Shown here piece by piece: positions 49,827 to 58,442 of a stretch of DNA of 58,593 nt; the first letter of the stretch is position 1, and every line of letters begins with the position of its first letter. Under the pieces are notes generated by a model, which saw only the letters and a list, made by a program, of their open reading frames with translations, searched no databases and was not told where the DNA came from. The DNA is taken from positions 1 to 58,593 of the forward strand of contig CAHJWL010000017.1 of the NCBI GenBank assembly GCA_903642235.1, in the 5' to 3' direction. The DNA is from Acidobacteriaceae bacterium (GTDB taxonomy: Bacteria; Acidobacteriota; Terriglobia; Terriglobales; Acidobacteriaceae). The position numbers were made by a program, and so were the translations under genes.

Positions 49827-50228
49827 CTACTGGATCTGGTCGGGGATGACGGCGTGCTGGATGAGGATGTCGAAGGGAATGATGCGGAGGGTGTTTTCGT
49901 GGGTGGCTTCGAGGACGACGGGGCAGGGGGCGCCGGCGTCGAGGGCCTGCTTCCAACGGGCGGCACAGACGCACCAGCGGTCTCCGGGTTTTAGGCCGGC
50001 GAAGCCGTGCTGCGGCATGGGGGTGGAGAGATCGTTGCCGAGGCGCTTGGAGGCGGCGAGGAACTCGGCTGAGACGATAGCGCAGACAGTGTGGACGCCG
50101 AGGTCGTCGGGGCCGGTGTTGCAGCAGCCGTCGCGGTAGAAGCCGGTCATCGGCTCGCAGCCGCAGGTGGCGAGAGGCTGGCCGAGAACGTTGCGGCCGA
50201 GATTTTGCTGGGGCTCTGCTGTGGGCAT
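49827..50228 (-). CDS. DUF2237 family protein
   Basis: The 133-residue protein matches DUF2237: NVLGQPLATCGCEPMTGFYRDGCCNTGPDDLGVHTVCAIVSAEFL, then HGFAGLKPGDRWCVCAARWKQAL and VVLEATHENTL. Several cysteines suggest metal or redox function, but none is established. ATG 50228 is used; AGAAGGG lies upstream. Convergent with the aldo/keto reductase gene. Confidence 0.9.
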   Translation of the reverse strand: MPTAEPQQNLGRNVLGQPLATCGCEPMTGFYRDGCCNTGPDDLGVHTVCAIVSAEFLAASKRLGNDLSTPMPQHGFAGLKPGDRWCVCAARWKQALDAGAPCPVVLEATHENTLRIIPFDILIQHAVIPDQIQ

Positions 50229-50290
50229 GGCGGCGATTCCCTTCTGGTGCTGCTTTAGTATCCCACTGCGCGGACGGGTGTGCGAAGGGA

Positions 50291-51541
50291 TCAAAGCGGG
50301 GCGGAATCAGCTTCTGTGAGGCGAAAGGTGAGTTTCGGAATGCGGGTAGCGCGGGCGAAATGTTGCAGGAGGTTAGGGTTGAGACGGGCGAGGGCACCGA
50401 TGGCGGGCTGCAGGGAGGGACGGACGGCGAGGCGGCTGGCGAGGGTGGCGAGGGCGAGCTGGCGGCGCAGGGTGCGATGAAGGGTGGAGGTGAAATCGGT
50501 GGCGGTCTGGCCGGCGAAGTGCATGGCAGCGGCGAGATGGGCGGTGTGGAGGGCGATGGACATACCATCGCCGGTGAGAGACGGGATAACGGCGGCCTGG
50601 TCGCCGAGGGGCCAAAGGCCGGGGGCGGATGGAGAGCGGCGGAGCAGGCCGTAGGGAATGTTTGAGAGGGCGAGGGGCTGCTCAAGGATGGGTTCCGAGC
50701 CGGAGAGACGACGGCGAAGGTGCGGAGAGAGACGAAGAAGGTGGCCGAGGAGGGATCGCCAGGAGCCGGTGCCACCTCCTGTGCCGGTACCGAGAGAGCG
50801 AAGATGGTCGCGGTCGACGAGAAGACAAAGGTTCGCGCGGGGGCCGAACTGGTCGGGCTCCACAGGCTGCAGGCCGGTGTAGCCGTGGGGAAAGAGGATG
50901 AGCTCGATGGCGTTGCCGAGGGCGGCGTGCTCCCTGGGATCAAGCCGTAGGTAGTGCTTGAAGGCGACGAGGGTGGTGTGACGGCCTTTGGGACGAGAGT
51001 GCCCGCGAAGATCGTGTTTGCCGGTGGCGAGAAAGACGGTATCCGCGGAGAGGATGTCCCCGGAGGCGAGGCGAAGTTGCCAGTCGCCAAAGGTCGGGGT
51101 GAGATCGGTGGCGGGACGGGTGAGAGCGGGGTTGGCGAGGTCTTCGGGGTGGGTGAGGGACTCGGCACGGCTGCCGCGGAGGAGGTTAGCGCCAAGGGTG
51201 GCGGCAAGGCCGAGCAGCGCTTCATCCAGGGCGTAGCGGGTGAGAGACATGGCAGGAAACGGCAATGGAGCTTCGACGAGACGGCCGCCGGCGGCGAGGC
51301 GGATGGTGCTGATGGGGAGAGCGCCGAGCTCGAGAGGATCAAGACCGAGAGCGCGGAGGTAGATGAGGGCCTCGGCGGAGAGGAAGTCGCCGCAGACTTT
51401 GTGGCGCGGGCCGGTGTGCTGCTCGACGAGGGTGACGGCGCGGCCGCTGCGGGCGAGGAGGATCGCAAGGGCGGAGCCGGCGAGGCCGCCGCCGACCACA
51501 ACGCGCGGAGCGGAAGAGGCGCGTTCGGAAGAAGGCGTCAC
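50291..51541 (-). CDS. FAD-dependent oxidoreductase of the geranylgeranyl-reductase/monooxygenase type
   Basis: The 416-residue protein has the FAD-binding motif VVVGGGLAGSALAILLARSG and the second motif ATGKHDLRG, plus LWPLGDQAAVIPSLTGDGMSIAL, the GD motif of class A flavin monooxygenases and geranylgeranyl reductases. Its place downstream of a methyltransferase and a type III PKS (25 nt from the former) suggests it tailors the polyketide by oxidation or reduction. GTG 51541 follows CAGGA. Confidence 0.85.
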   Translation of the reverse strand: MTPSSERASSAPRVVVGGGLAGSALAILLARSGRAVTLVEQHTGPRHKVCGDFLSAEALIYLRALGLDPLELGALPISTIRLAAGGRLVEAPLPFPAMSLTRYALDEALLGLAATLGANLLRGSRAESLTHPEDLANPALTRPATDLTPTFGDWQLRLASGDILSADTVFLATGKHDLRGHSRPKGRHTTLVAFKHYLRLDPREHAALGNAIELILFPHGYTGLQPVEPDQFGPRANLCLLVDRDHLRSLGTGTGGGTGSWRSLLGHLLRLSPHLRRRLSGSEPILEQPLALSNIPYGLLRRSPSAPGLWPLGDQAAVIPSLTGDGMSIALHTAHLAAAMHFAGQTATDFTSTLHRTLRRQLALATLASRLAVRPSLQPAIGALARLNPNLLQHFARATRIPKLTFRLTEADSAPL

Positions 51542-51566
51542 GGAGTGTCCTGATGGGTGGTGGATG

Positions 51567-52334
51567 TCATCGGAGATATTCGAGGCAGAGACGGGCGGGA
51601 CGGGATGGGATCAGTGTAGCGGTGGCGATGCCGGCCTGGGCGAGGAGGGTGTGCCAGTCGGCCGGCCGGAAGGAGCGGCGAAGAGAGACCGGACCGTCGT
51701 ACAAGCAGTAGGGATGCCAGCGAAGAAGGGTGCCGAGCAGAGTGAAGAGACGAGCGGCACCGGGGGAGCGAGCGAGGTCGTTGACGAACCAGCCGAGGGC
51801 GGCGGTCGCGTGCTGCCAGCGGAGGACACGGACGATCTCGGCATCTTCAAGGTGGTGCATGAAGAGGCTGGAGAGGATGAGGTCGGGTGGCTCGGGAGCG
51901 GTGAGAGAGAGGGCGTCGGCGGTGATCCAGGTGATGGGAGCACCACGGAGGCGGGGGCTGCGAGAGCGGGTGCGGGCTTCGGTCTCGCGGGCAAGGACGG
52001 CGGAGTGAGGATTAAGGTCGACGCCGGTGAGATGGACGGGAAGGCGGCGGATGGCGGCCCACCGGCGGATCTGGCAGAGGGTATCGCCCCCACCCGAGCC
52101 GACGTCGAGGATGCGAAGGGGGCGATCGTCGGTGAAGACGAGACCCTGCCGGGCGGCGCGGCGGCGGGCGCGGGCGAGAAAGGCGAGGGTGGGGCGATAG
52201 GAGCCAGTGAGGCGGTTGATCTGGGAGAGAGAGCGGAGGCAGCCGCGGAGAACGTCCAGCGAAGCTGGTTCGTCCATGAGCTCAGGAAGGGTATGGGGCG
52301 CGGCGCGATGGCGAAAGTCGGCGGATTGAGTCAC
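51567..52334 (-). CDS. class I SAM-dependent methyltransferase
   Basis: The 255-residue protein has motif I ILDVGSGGGDTL, motif II GVDLNPHSA, post-I ITADAL and LILSSLFMHHL, a Rossmann methyltransferase. It is the middle gene of the PKS-methyltransferase-oxidase set on the minus strand and most likely O- or C-methylates the polyketide. GTG 52334 is preceded by AAAGAG. The frame upstream (to 52567 or 52675) ends at 52331 with a 4-bp overlap, but I do not support it as a gene. Confidence 0.85.
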   Translation of the reverse strand: MTQSADFRHRAAPHTLPELMDEPASLDVLRGCLRSLSQINRLTGSYRPTLAFLARARRRAARQGLVFTDDRPLRILDVGSGGGDTLCQIRRWAAIRRLPVHLTGVDLNPHSAVLARETEARTRSRSPRLRGAPITWITADALSLTAPEPPDLILSSLFMHHLEDAEIVRVLRWQHATAALGWFVNDLARSPGAARLFTLLGTLLRWHPYCLYDGPVSLRRSFRPADWHTLLAQAGIATATLIPSRPARLCLEYLR

Positions 52335-53046
52335 GGGATCTCTTTCTGGTAGGTCTGTAACGCTCGTGCACGCATTTTGCCGGTGAAGCAGGCTAGCCTT
52401 CCCTCCCCCACAACTCTGCGTAAAATCTTCAGCGCAAAGAGGAAAGGTCTGGACCTTTGCTCTTTACCGATACATCCCTCGCAGGGACAGTCTTCCTGCC
52501 GGCATCGTGCTTTTAGGATATGATGTACGCCGGACGGTTGCGCCAGGAGTGCCACTGCTTTGCGCATCAATCGAAAAGAGTCAGCAGGCAGGCGAACAGG
52601 CTTGCGAGAGCCTGCGACGGTGTGAGCAGGCCTTTGATCGGCTGGATGGTCTCTTGGTCTGGTTGCTGGGGGCATGCCCGGCTATGAATGACAAGAAGCA
52701 GATGAATGACATGTAGGCGCAGCCGTTGAACTAGATCCAGCGGGACTGCCGCTCAAAGAAGTCGACACTGCTCCAGCGGCGCCCGACGTGCATGCCGGCT
52801 CACCAGGTGAAATGCGAGGTGGATACCTGGCAGTACAACGATTCCGAAGCAGTCCGGGAACATGTACGACCAGTGGCAGTCTTGGCTTTATGGAAGGCTG
52901 TCAGACCCGAGTTCGCCGCTCCAGGCGTACAGTTCCTCGTACGTATGCAAAGGGTCATTCCTCGACTTCGCTCGGAATGACAACAGGAATGAGGAGAAGA
53001 AAGCTTTGCATTGCGCTTGCAGAGCGTAGCGGGTGGCGGTGGGGTC
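52335..53046. other. gap between the PKS and methyltransferase genes
   Basis: About 700 bases with lower coding bias than their neighbours. Short frames at 52567-52331 (-), 52507-52716 (+) and 52792-52980 (+) have no recognisable family. It holds an inverted GTCATTCC/GGAATGAC repeat at 52954-52981 related to the dispersed family. It breaks what is otherwise a tight gene set and may hold a second promoter or remnant DNA. Confidence 0.45.
52954..52981. repeat. inverted repeat GTCATTCC...GGAATGAC
   Basis: GTCATTCC (52954-52961) and GGAATGAC (52974-52981) form a perfect 8-bp stem with a TCGACTTCGCTC loop. It is the fully palindromic relative of the long-loop copies of the dispersed repeat. Confidence 0.7.
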
Positions 53047-54165
53047 TCAGGCGATGTGGAAGCGCATGGTTTCGGCGGTGAGGCCGGGGCCGAAGCTCAT
53101 GGCGCAGCCTGTTTCGGCGGGGTGGGCGTGGCGGAGGATCTCGTCGAGCACGAACATGACGGTGGCGGAGCTCATGTTTCCGAAGCACTTGAGGATGTGG
53201 CGGGACTCCTTGAGGCGGCCGGGTCTGAGGGCGAGGCCGTCTTCGACAGCGTCAAGGACCGACCGGCCGCCGGGGTGGATGGCCCAATGGGCTATACCCT
53301 CCGTTCCGGAGGGGCCGGTTATTTCAGAGATGGAGCCTCGGAGGGAGCGGGCGATCTCCGTGGGGACGCGGCCGGAGAGGAGCATATCGAAGCCGAGGTC
53401 GCGGATGGACCAGGTGATGAGGTCGCGGGTGTCGGGGATGACGACGGCGGCGAAGCTGTCGATGGCGAGGCCGTGTGGCTGGGCGGAGATGAGCGAGGCC
53501 GCGCAGCCGTCCGAAAAGACGAGGAAGGAGAGGACTTCTTCGAGGCGCTGGGTCTCCTGGAAGTGGAGGGTGCAGAGCTCGAGGTTGAGGATGAGGACGC
53601 TGGCGGCGGGCTCGGAGCGGACGATGTGGCGGGCGAGCTTGAGGGCGTTCATGGCGGCGTAGCAGCCCATGAAGCCGATCATGGTGCGCTCGACGGAGGT
53701 GCGGAGGCCGAGGTGGTCGATGATGGCGAAGTCGAGCCCGGGGGCGTAGAGGCCGGTGCAGGAGGTGACGATGAGGTGGGTGACGGCGTCGCGTTCGGCG
53801 GCGGAGAGGGCGAGACGGTCAAGGGCGCGGCGGGCGAGTGCGGGGGCGGTGGCCTCGTAGAGGCGCATGCGGTGAGCGGTGGCGGGAAAGCTGCCGCGCT
53901 GATAGAGAGCGCGGCCGTCAAGTTGCGGCGTGTAGTCGGGATGCGAGGAATCGAGTGAGAGGACGGAGTAACGGTGGGTGATGCCGGAGCGGGCGGCGAC
54001 GCGGCGGAAGAGGTCCGAGGTGCGCGCATCGTCGAGGAGATTGGCGCCGAATTTAACGAAGGGCTCGTGGACGTCGTGGGCGGGGACGGCTGTGGCGATG
54101 CGGTTGATATAGGCAGTTGGCGCGCCAGAGGTGGCGGCGTCATTACTATAAGGCCCAGCGTGCAT
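53047..54165 (-). CDS. type III polyketide synthase (chalcone synthase-like)
   Basis: The 372-residue homodimeric synthase condenses malonyl-CoA units on a starter to an alkylpyrone, alkylresorcinol or phloroglucinol-like product. The catalytic triad is visible: Cys168 in GFMGCYAAMNA, His in WAIHPGGRSVLD and Asn in CFGNMSSATVMF. FGPGLTAETMRF at the C-terminus matches the family. ATG 54165 is used; AAGGGAG lies 5 nt upstream, and the open frame before it is not protein-like. It heads a set with a methyltransferase and an FAD enzyme. Confidence 0.95.
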   Translation of the reverse strand: MHAGPYSNDAATSGAPTAYINRIATAVPAHDVHEPFVKFGANLLDDARTSDLFRRVAARSGITHRYSVLSLDSSHPDYTPQLDGRALYQRGSFPATAHRMRLYEATAPALARRALDRLALSAAERDAVTHLIVTSCTGLYAPGLDFAIIDHLGLRTSVERTMIGFMGCYAAMNALKLARHIVRSEPAASVLILNLELCTLHFQETQRLEEVLSFLVFSDGCAASLISAQPHGLAIDSFAAVVIPDTRDLITWSIRDLGFDMLLSGRVPTEIARSLRGSISEITGPSGTEGIAHWAIHPGGRSVLDAVEDGLALRPGRLKESRHILKCFGNMSSATVMFVLDEILRHAHPAETGCAMSFGPGLTAETMRFHIA

Positions 54166-54476
54166 GAGACTCCCTTGGTGCGCGCGCTTTCGGACGGCGT
54201 CATGGGTAAGACGCGTCCGCGGGGGTGGCCGGACGTTCTGGCGGGCAGATTGTGACAAGCAGTACCAATCCGTGAGATGCAGGAGCGAGCGGCCGTTTCC
54301 CATCCGGCACACTCCAGTGCCGAATTTGCAGGTTTACAGCTCGCGCGCGACGGATGTGGCCGGAGCCGGCAGACGGCCGGCTTGGACAAGCGGCCGGGCG
54401 CACCCTAGCATGTGGGAAGAGCCGCGCAGGGGACGCGGACGTGCGACGGACGATCTCTGCTGCGAGGGAATAAACG
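54166..54476. other. intergenic region between the PKS and OsmC genes
   Basis: About 310 bases between divergent genes, GC-rich, with a GCCGGC...GCCGGC palindrome near 54367. It must hold both promoters, but I cannot single out either. Confidence 0.4.
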
Positions 54477-54884
54477 ATGGTCACGATGCGATTGGAATAC
54501 GAGGGCGATCTGCACTGCAGGGCGGTCCATGGGCCGTCGGGTACGGTGCTCTCTACGGACGCCCCGAAGGACAACCAGGGCCGGGGTGAGAGCTTTTCGC
54601 CGACCGACCTGGTGGCGACGGCGCTGGGCACGTGCATGCTGACGGTGATGGGGATTGCGGCGCGGACGCTGAGCCTGGACGTGACAGGCGCGACAGCGAC
54701 GGTGGCGAAGGAGATGACGGCCGTGGCGCCGCGACGGATCGCCAGCCTGGCGGTGCGAATCCACGTGCCGCAGGCGATCGGCCCGGAGGATCGGCTGAAG
54801 CTGGAGCGGGCGGTGCATACCTGTCCGGTCCACAAGAGTCTGCATCCCGATGTTGCGATGCCGATCACGTTTGACTGGGGATGA
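54477..54884 (+). CDS. OsmC-family peroxiredoxin-like protein
   Basis: The 135-residue protein has SFSPTDLVATALGTCMLTVMGIAAR with the first redox Cys and LERAVHTCPVHKSLHPDVAM with the second, the OsmC/Ohr pair. Members reduce organic hydroperoxides with lipoamide or thioredoxin. ATG 54477 is used; the upstream AGGGA is at good distance. It is convergent in function, not position, with nothing else here. Confidence 0.9.
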   Translation: MVTMRLEYEGDLHCRAVHGPSGTVLSTDAPKDNQGRGESFSPTDLVATALGTCMLTVMGIAARTLSLDVTGATATVAKEMTAVAPRRIASLAVRIHVPQAIGPEDRLKLERAVHTCPVHKSLHPDVAMPITFDWG

Positions 54885-54940
54885 CGCCGGGGCTCTGGGA
54901 GTGTGTGGGAAGCGATAGACCTTCTGATCAATTTCCGATA

Positions 54941-54968
54941 AAGAAGCAGATCCCTGCGGGATGACAAC
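54941..54968 (-). repeat. dispersed GTCATCCCG-type repeat, minus orientation
   Basis: Read on the minus strand it is GTTGTCATCCCGCAGGGATC plus TGCTTCTT. ATCCC and GGGAT pair around GCA. It is the only clear copy in minus orientation, and it lies beyond the skew flip at 49.82 kb. Confidence 0.85.
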
Positions 54969-55015
54969 AAAGTGGGCCGGGTAGAGGTCGTACTACCGGG
55001 ACGTAGACTGCGTGT

Positions 55016-56527
55016 ATGGCTGAGCAGATGGTGGGTGGGACACATGCGGTAGTGGAGGCGGAGGCGCCGCCGACGGAGTTCCGGAAGGCGCTGGGGCTAT
55101 TTGACTCGATCATGATTGTGGCCGGGGTGATGATCGGGTCGGGGATTTTCATTGTGTCGGCGGAGATCTCGCGGCAGGTGGGATCGGCCGGGTGGCTGCT
55201 GGTGGCGTGGGCGATCACGGGCGTGCTGACAGTGACGGGCGCGCTGAGCTATGGCGAGCTGGCGGCGATGATGCCGGAGGCAGGCGGGATGTACATCTAC
55301 CTGCGCGAGGCGTTTAGCCCGATGCTCGGGTTTCTGTACGGCTGGACGATGCTGACAGTGATCCAGACGGGGACGATCGCGGCGGTGGCGATCGCGTTTG
55401 CACGGTTTTCGGGGGTGCTCTTCCCTGCCGTGAGTGAGACGCATTACCTCGTCGCGCCGGTACATGTGCTGCCGGGGTATGCGGTGTCGCTCTCGACGGC
55501 GCAGGCGCTGGCGCTGGCGATTCTGGTGCTGGCGGCGCTGGTGAACAGCTATGGGGTGAACTGGGGCAAGCTGATCACGAATGTCTTCACCGTCTCGAAG
55601 CTGGTCGGGATGGCGCTGCTGCTCGTTCTGGGCGTGTGGGCGTTTGCGGCGCATCCGGGCGTGCTGCGGGGGAACTTTGCGCATGCGTGGACGCCGGTCG
55701 ATGTGGTGTCGATACGTGGGGCGAGCGCGGTGACGGCGTTCGGGATGTTTGTGGCGCTGTGCGTGTCGCAGACGGGCTCGCTGTTCTCAGCCGATGCGTG
55801 GCACAACGTGACGTTTGTGGCGGGCGAGGTGCGCAACCCGAAGCGGAACCTGCCGCTGGCGCTGGGGATCGGGACATCGCTCGTGGTGGTGTTTTATATG
55901 CTGTGCAATCTTTGCTACCTGGCGGCGCTGCCGTTGCACGGCATCCAGAACGCGCCGAGCGACCGGGTGGCGACGCAGGCGGTGAATGCGGTGCTGCCCG
56001 GGATCGGAGCGCTGGCAATGGGGCTCTTGATCATGGTGTCGACGTTCGGCACGGTGAACGCGATGACGATGGCGGGGGCGCGGGCGTGCTACGCGATGGC
56101 GCAGGATGGGCTGTTCTTCCGGCGCGCCGGGGTGTTGAACCAACGGCAGGTGCCGGGGTGGGGGCTCCTGCTGCAGTGCGCGTGGAGCATGCTGCTGGTG
56201 CTGCCGCGGACGTACGACGCGACGACGGGAAAGTACGGCAACCTGTACAGCAATCTGCTGGACTATGTGATCTCGGCCGAGCTGCTGTTTTACATCCTGA
56301 CGGTGAGTGGGCTGTTTCGGCTGCGGGTGACGCGGCCCCAGGCAGCGCGGCCGTACCGGTGCTGGGGGTATCCGTGGCTGCCGGGGTTCTATGTGCTGGG
56401 CGCGGCGGTGGTGCTGCTGGTGTTGTTTGCGTACCGGCCGGCGACGACGTGGCCGGGGCTGGTGATTGTGGCGGCCGGCGTGCCGGTGTACTGGGGTCTG
56501 CGACGGCGGAACGCGGCGACGGTGTGA
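55016..56527 (+). CDS. APC-superfamily amino acid permease
   Basis: The 503-residue protein has 12 hydrophobic segments. The first, FDSIMIVAGVMIGSGIFIVSAEI, holds the GSGIF substrate-backbone motif, and EAGGMYIYLREAFSPMLGFLYGW follows, both typical of LAT-like amino acid/polyamine transporters. VSTFGTVNAMTMAGARACYAMAQDGLFF is the TM8 region. The last 165 codons overlap, on the opposite strand, the open tail of the downstream gene. Confidence 0.92.
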   Translation: MAEQMVGGTHAVVEAEAPPTEFRKALGLFDSIMIVAGVMIGSGIFIVSAEISRQVGSAGWLLVAWAITGVLTVTGALSYGELAAMMPEAGGMYIYLREAFSPMLGFLYGWTMLTVIQTGTIAAVAIAFARFSGVLFPAVSETHYLVAPVHVLPGYAVSLSTAQALALAILVLAALVNSYGVNWGKLITNVFTVSKLVGMALLLVLGVWAFAAHPGVLRGNFAHAWTPVDVVSIRGASAVTAFGMFVALCVSQTGSLFSADAWHNVTFVAGEVRNPKRNLPLALGIGTSLVVVFYMLCNLCYLAALPLHGIQNAPSDRVATQAVNAVLPGIGALAMGLLIMVSTFGTVNAMTMAGARACYAMAQDGLFFRRAGVLNQRQVPGWGLLLQCAWSMLLVLPRTYDATTGKYGNLYSNLLDYVISAELLFYILTVSGLFRLRVTRPQAARPYRCWGYPWLPGFYVLGAAVVLLVLFAYRPATTWPGLVIVAAGVPVYWGLRRRNAATV

Positions 56528-57200
56528 TGGCGCGGGGAGACGGGCTGTAGACCCGACCGGCGGTGTGCTGCTCGGCAAGGGCGGCCTGCAGGACGGGCAG
56601 GACGACGGAGGCGACGGTGACCGGGTCCACAGAGAGGGACGAGGCGGGTCGAGGCTCACCGGGGACGCCGTTTGCAGGGCTGCCGACTTCGGGGCTGGCC
56701 TCCGGCCTGGGTCGTGTACGCAGGTTTTCGAGGAGGGTTTCGATGAGCGACGGCTTGCTGCCGGCCGCAGCGGGGACAAACGGAGCGGGCAGGGCGACGG
56801 GCCCGAGGGTGGGGTCGACGGTGAGCTCTTCCACTGGCGACTCGGCGGGAGCGTTGCTTGCCTGGCGGCGCGTCTGCTCGCGAGATTGCGCGAGGTTGGT
56901 GGAGGCGATCTGGAGCGCATAGAGGAGGAGGCCGGCGCGGCGCGGGTCAACGTCGTTGGTGGCGATGCGGCGGAGGATCTCGCCGATGGAGAGCTGGATG
57001 GCGGTGCGGTCCTCGGGCAGGGGGAGATCGAAGGCGGAGTGGCGGGAGCGCCGGCGCTCGGGCTTTGCGATGGGCTTGCGGGAGGTGTGGTGGAAGTAGC
57101 AGAAGGGCTCGCCACGGAGGCAGGGCGAGCCGCAGCGGCGGCCGTCGGCGTGGATGTGGCGGCAGCGTTGGCGCTCGGGTTGGGTGGTGATGGCGGGCAT
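56031..57200 (-). CDS. acidobacterial CxxC protein with long antisense tail
   Basis: The 389-residue frame has a distinctive N-terminus: RCRHIHADGRRCGSPCLRGEPFCYFHH (likely zinc-binding, C-x8-C-x3-C-x6-C-x2-HH), then FDLPLPEDRTAIQLSIGEILRRIATNDVDPRRAGLLLYALQIAS. I associate this with a family common in Acidobacteriota, function unknown. GGAGGAGG precedes ATG 57200. Residues from about 225 on are antisense to the APC permease and Pro/Ala/Ser-rich, as frames opposite GC-rich genes tend to be; the functional protein may end near 225 or have lost its stop codon. Confidence 0.6.
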   Translation of the reverse strand: MPAITTQPERQRCRHIHADGRRCGSPCLRGEPFCYFHHTSRKPIAKPERRRSRHSAFDLPLPEDRTAIQLSIGEILRRIATNDVDPRRAGLLLYALQIASTNLAQSREQTRRQASNAPAESPVEELTVDPTLGPVALPAPFVPAAAGSKPSLIETLLENLRTRPRPEASPEVGSPANGVPGEPRPASSLSVDPVTVASVVLPVLQAALAEQHTAGRVYSPSPRAITPSPRSAVADPSTPARRPPQSPAPATSSPAGTQTTPAAPPPRPAHRTPAATDTPSTGTAALPGAASPAAETAHSPSGCKTAARPRSHSPADCCTGCRTFPSSRRTSAAAPAACSTRTAAGAPTPAPAVGSTPRRAGRTAHPAPSRSTPAPPPSSSRSPCRTSTP

Positions 57201-57294
57201 GCGGTGTCCTCCTCCCGGGTAGCGGAAGTTGTCTAAGATCTTCGTTTGATTGGGGTTAGGTCTGGACCGGAGATTTGGTCAAGGACAAGAGGAA

Positions 57295-57318
57295 GAGCGC
57301 AGCCGTGAGGCTGCGCTC
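57295..57318 (-). terminator. hairpin downstream of the alpha/beta hydrolase gene
   Basis: GAGCGCAGCC and GGCTGCGCTC form a perfect 10-bp stem with a 4-nt loop, extended by one A-T pair. On the minus strand TCTTCCTCTTGTCC follows, a weak U-rich tail. It lies 82 nt past the stop at 57400. Confidence 0.75.
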
Positions 57319-57399
57319 TGGTTGTGTCACTTCTGACAATAACGGATTGCATGATGCAGTTACGCCAACTGCGGTAAGGGCGAAGTTAGGAGAAAAGCC

Positions 57400-58320
57400 T
57401 TAATGGGCGTTAAGGAACTGCTGGAGGACGGCGACGTAGCGGTCGGGTTCCTCATAGGAGGGCAGGTGGCCGCTTTCTTCGAAGAACACGATCTTTGCAT
57501 TGGGGATGGCGTGGGCGAGGCGCCAAGCGGTGAGCGGGGCGACGTTCATATCGTAGCGACCGTTGAGGACGAGGGTGGGGAAGCGGAAGGTCGGCAGAGC
57601 GGAGGAGAGGTCAAGCGCGTCGGTGGCTTTGGAGACGGCTTCGGCGACGGCCGGCACATAGCCGAGATCGCCCATGTGGCTCATGTAGGCGTCGCGTTTT
57701 GCGGGAGAGTAGAAGATCATGCGGAAGTGGTTGCGGAGACCAGCCTGTGCCGCAGCATCTAGAGTAGCAGCGAGGGATTTTTCTTCGTGATCATCCTGTT
57801 CTTCAACATCAGGAAAGGTTTGCGGCAAGAGGTGCACGATGCCCTGAATGGAGGGCGAGGCGGCGTCGGAGAGGACGAGGCTGGCGACGTGCTCCGGGTG
57901 GGCGGCGGCATAGGCGGTGACAATGAGACCGCCAAAGGAGTCACCAACGAAGGCGGCGCGGGCGAGGTGGAAGTGCTCGCGGACGGCTTCAAGGTCGGCG
58001 ATCTGCGCGGGCATGGTCTGCGGGGCCGCGGGCGAAAGGCGCTTCGAGGCGCCGGTGCCACGCTGGTCGTAGAAGATGACGAGACGATCCGCGGCAATGC
58101 GCTGCCAGACGCTGTTCTGGAGCATGTAGGCGTGGGAGAGGCCGGGACCGCCATTGACGGCGATGACGGGGGTAGCGCTTCCCTGCAGGCCGAAGGTCTC
58201 AAAGCCGAGGTCGACGTCAGGGGTGTGGATGGTGCCGGTGGCGTGAGGAAGCTTCTGCGCCGGGAGGAGTGTGGCCGCGAGCAGAAGCGGCAGGATGGAG
58301 GTCAGGCGCGGAGAGTGCAT
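57400..58320 (-). CDS. exported alpha/beta hydrolase, proline iminopeptidase type
   Basis: The 306-residue protein has a signal peptide (LTSILPLLLAATLLPAQ) and the proline-iminopeptidase pattern: VNGGPGLSHAYM (oxyanion HGGPG-type motif), IFYDQRGTGASKR, the nucleophile in FVGDSFGGLIV, and a C-terminal His in EESGHLPSYEEP. It probably hydrolyses N-terminal proline peptides or small esters outside the cytoplasm. AGGA lies 9 nt before the ATG. Confidence 0.86.
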   Translation of the reverse strand: MHSPRLTSILPLLLAATLLPAQKLPHATGTIHTPDVDLGFETFGLQGSATPVIAVNGGPGLSHAYMLQNSVWQRIAADRLVIFYDQRGTGASKRLSPAAPQTMPAQIADLEAVREHFHLARAAFVGDSFGGLIVTAYAAAHPEHVASLVLSDAASPSIQGIVHLLPQTFPDVEEQDDHEEKSLAATLDAAAQAGLRNHFRMIFYSPAKRDAYMSHMGDLGYVPAVAEAVSKATDALDLSSALPTFRFPTLVLNGRYDMNVAPLTAWRLAHAIPNAKIVFFEESGHLPSYEEPDRYVAVLQQFLNAH

Positions 58321-58442
58321 CGATAGATGTCCTATAAGTTGGCGTGTGGGCGATGGCTGCTTTGGATGCAGCCCTGAAGCGAAATGCAGGGATCTCTCTG
58401 CGCGCGTTGCTCGGTCGAGATGATGGCTTGTTGTTGGAGCGG

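Noticed and set aside
49790..49860. Replication origin at the skew flip
   Set aside because: The gap between the convergent genes is only 7 bp, with no DnaA boxes, AT-rich unwinding region or dnaA/dnaN/parA genes nearby.
52331..52675. Minus frame overlapping the methyltransferase start by 4 bp
   Set aside because: The overlap looks operon-like, but the translation is basic, family-less and lacks a credible binding site.
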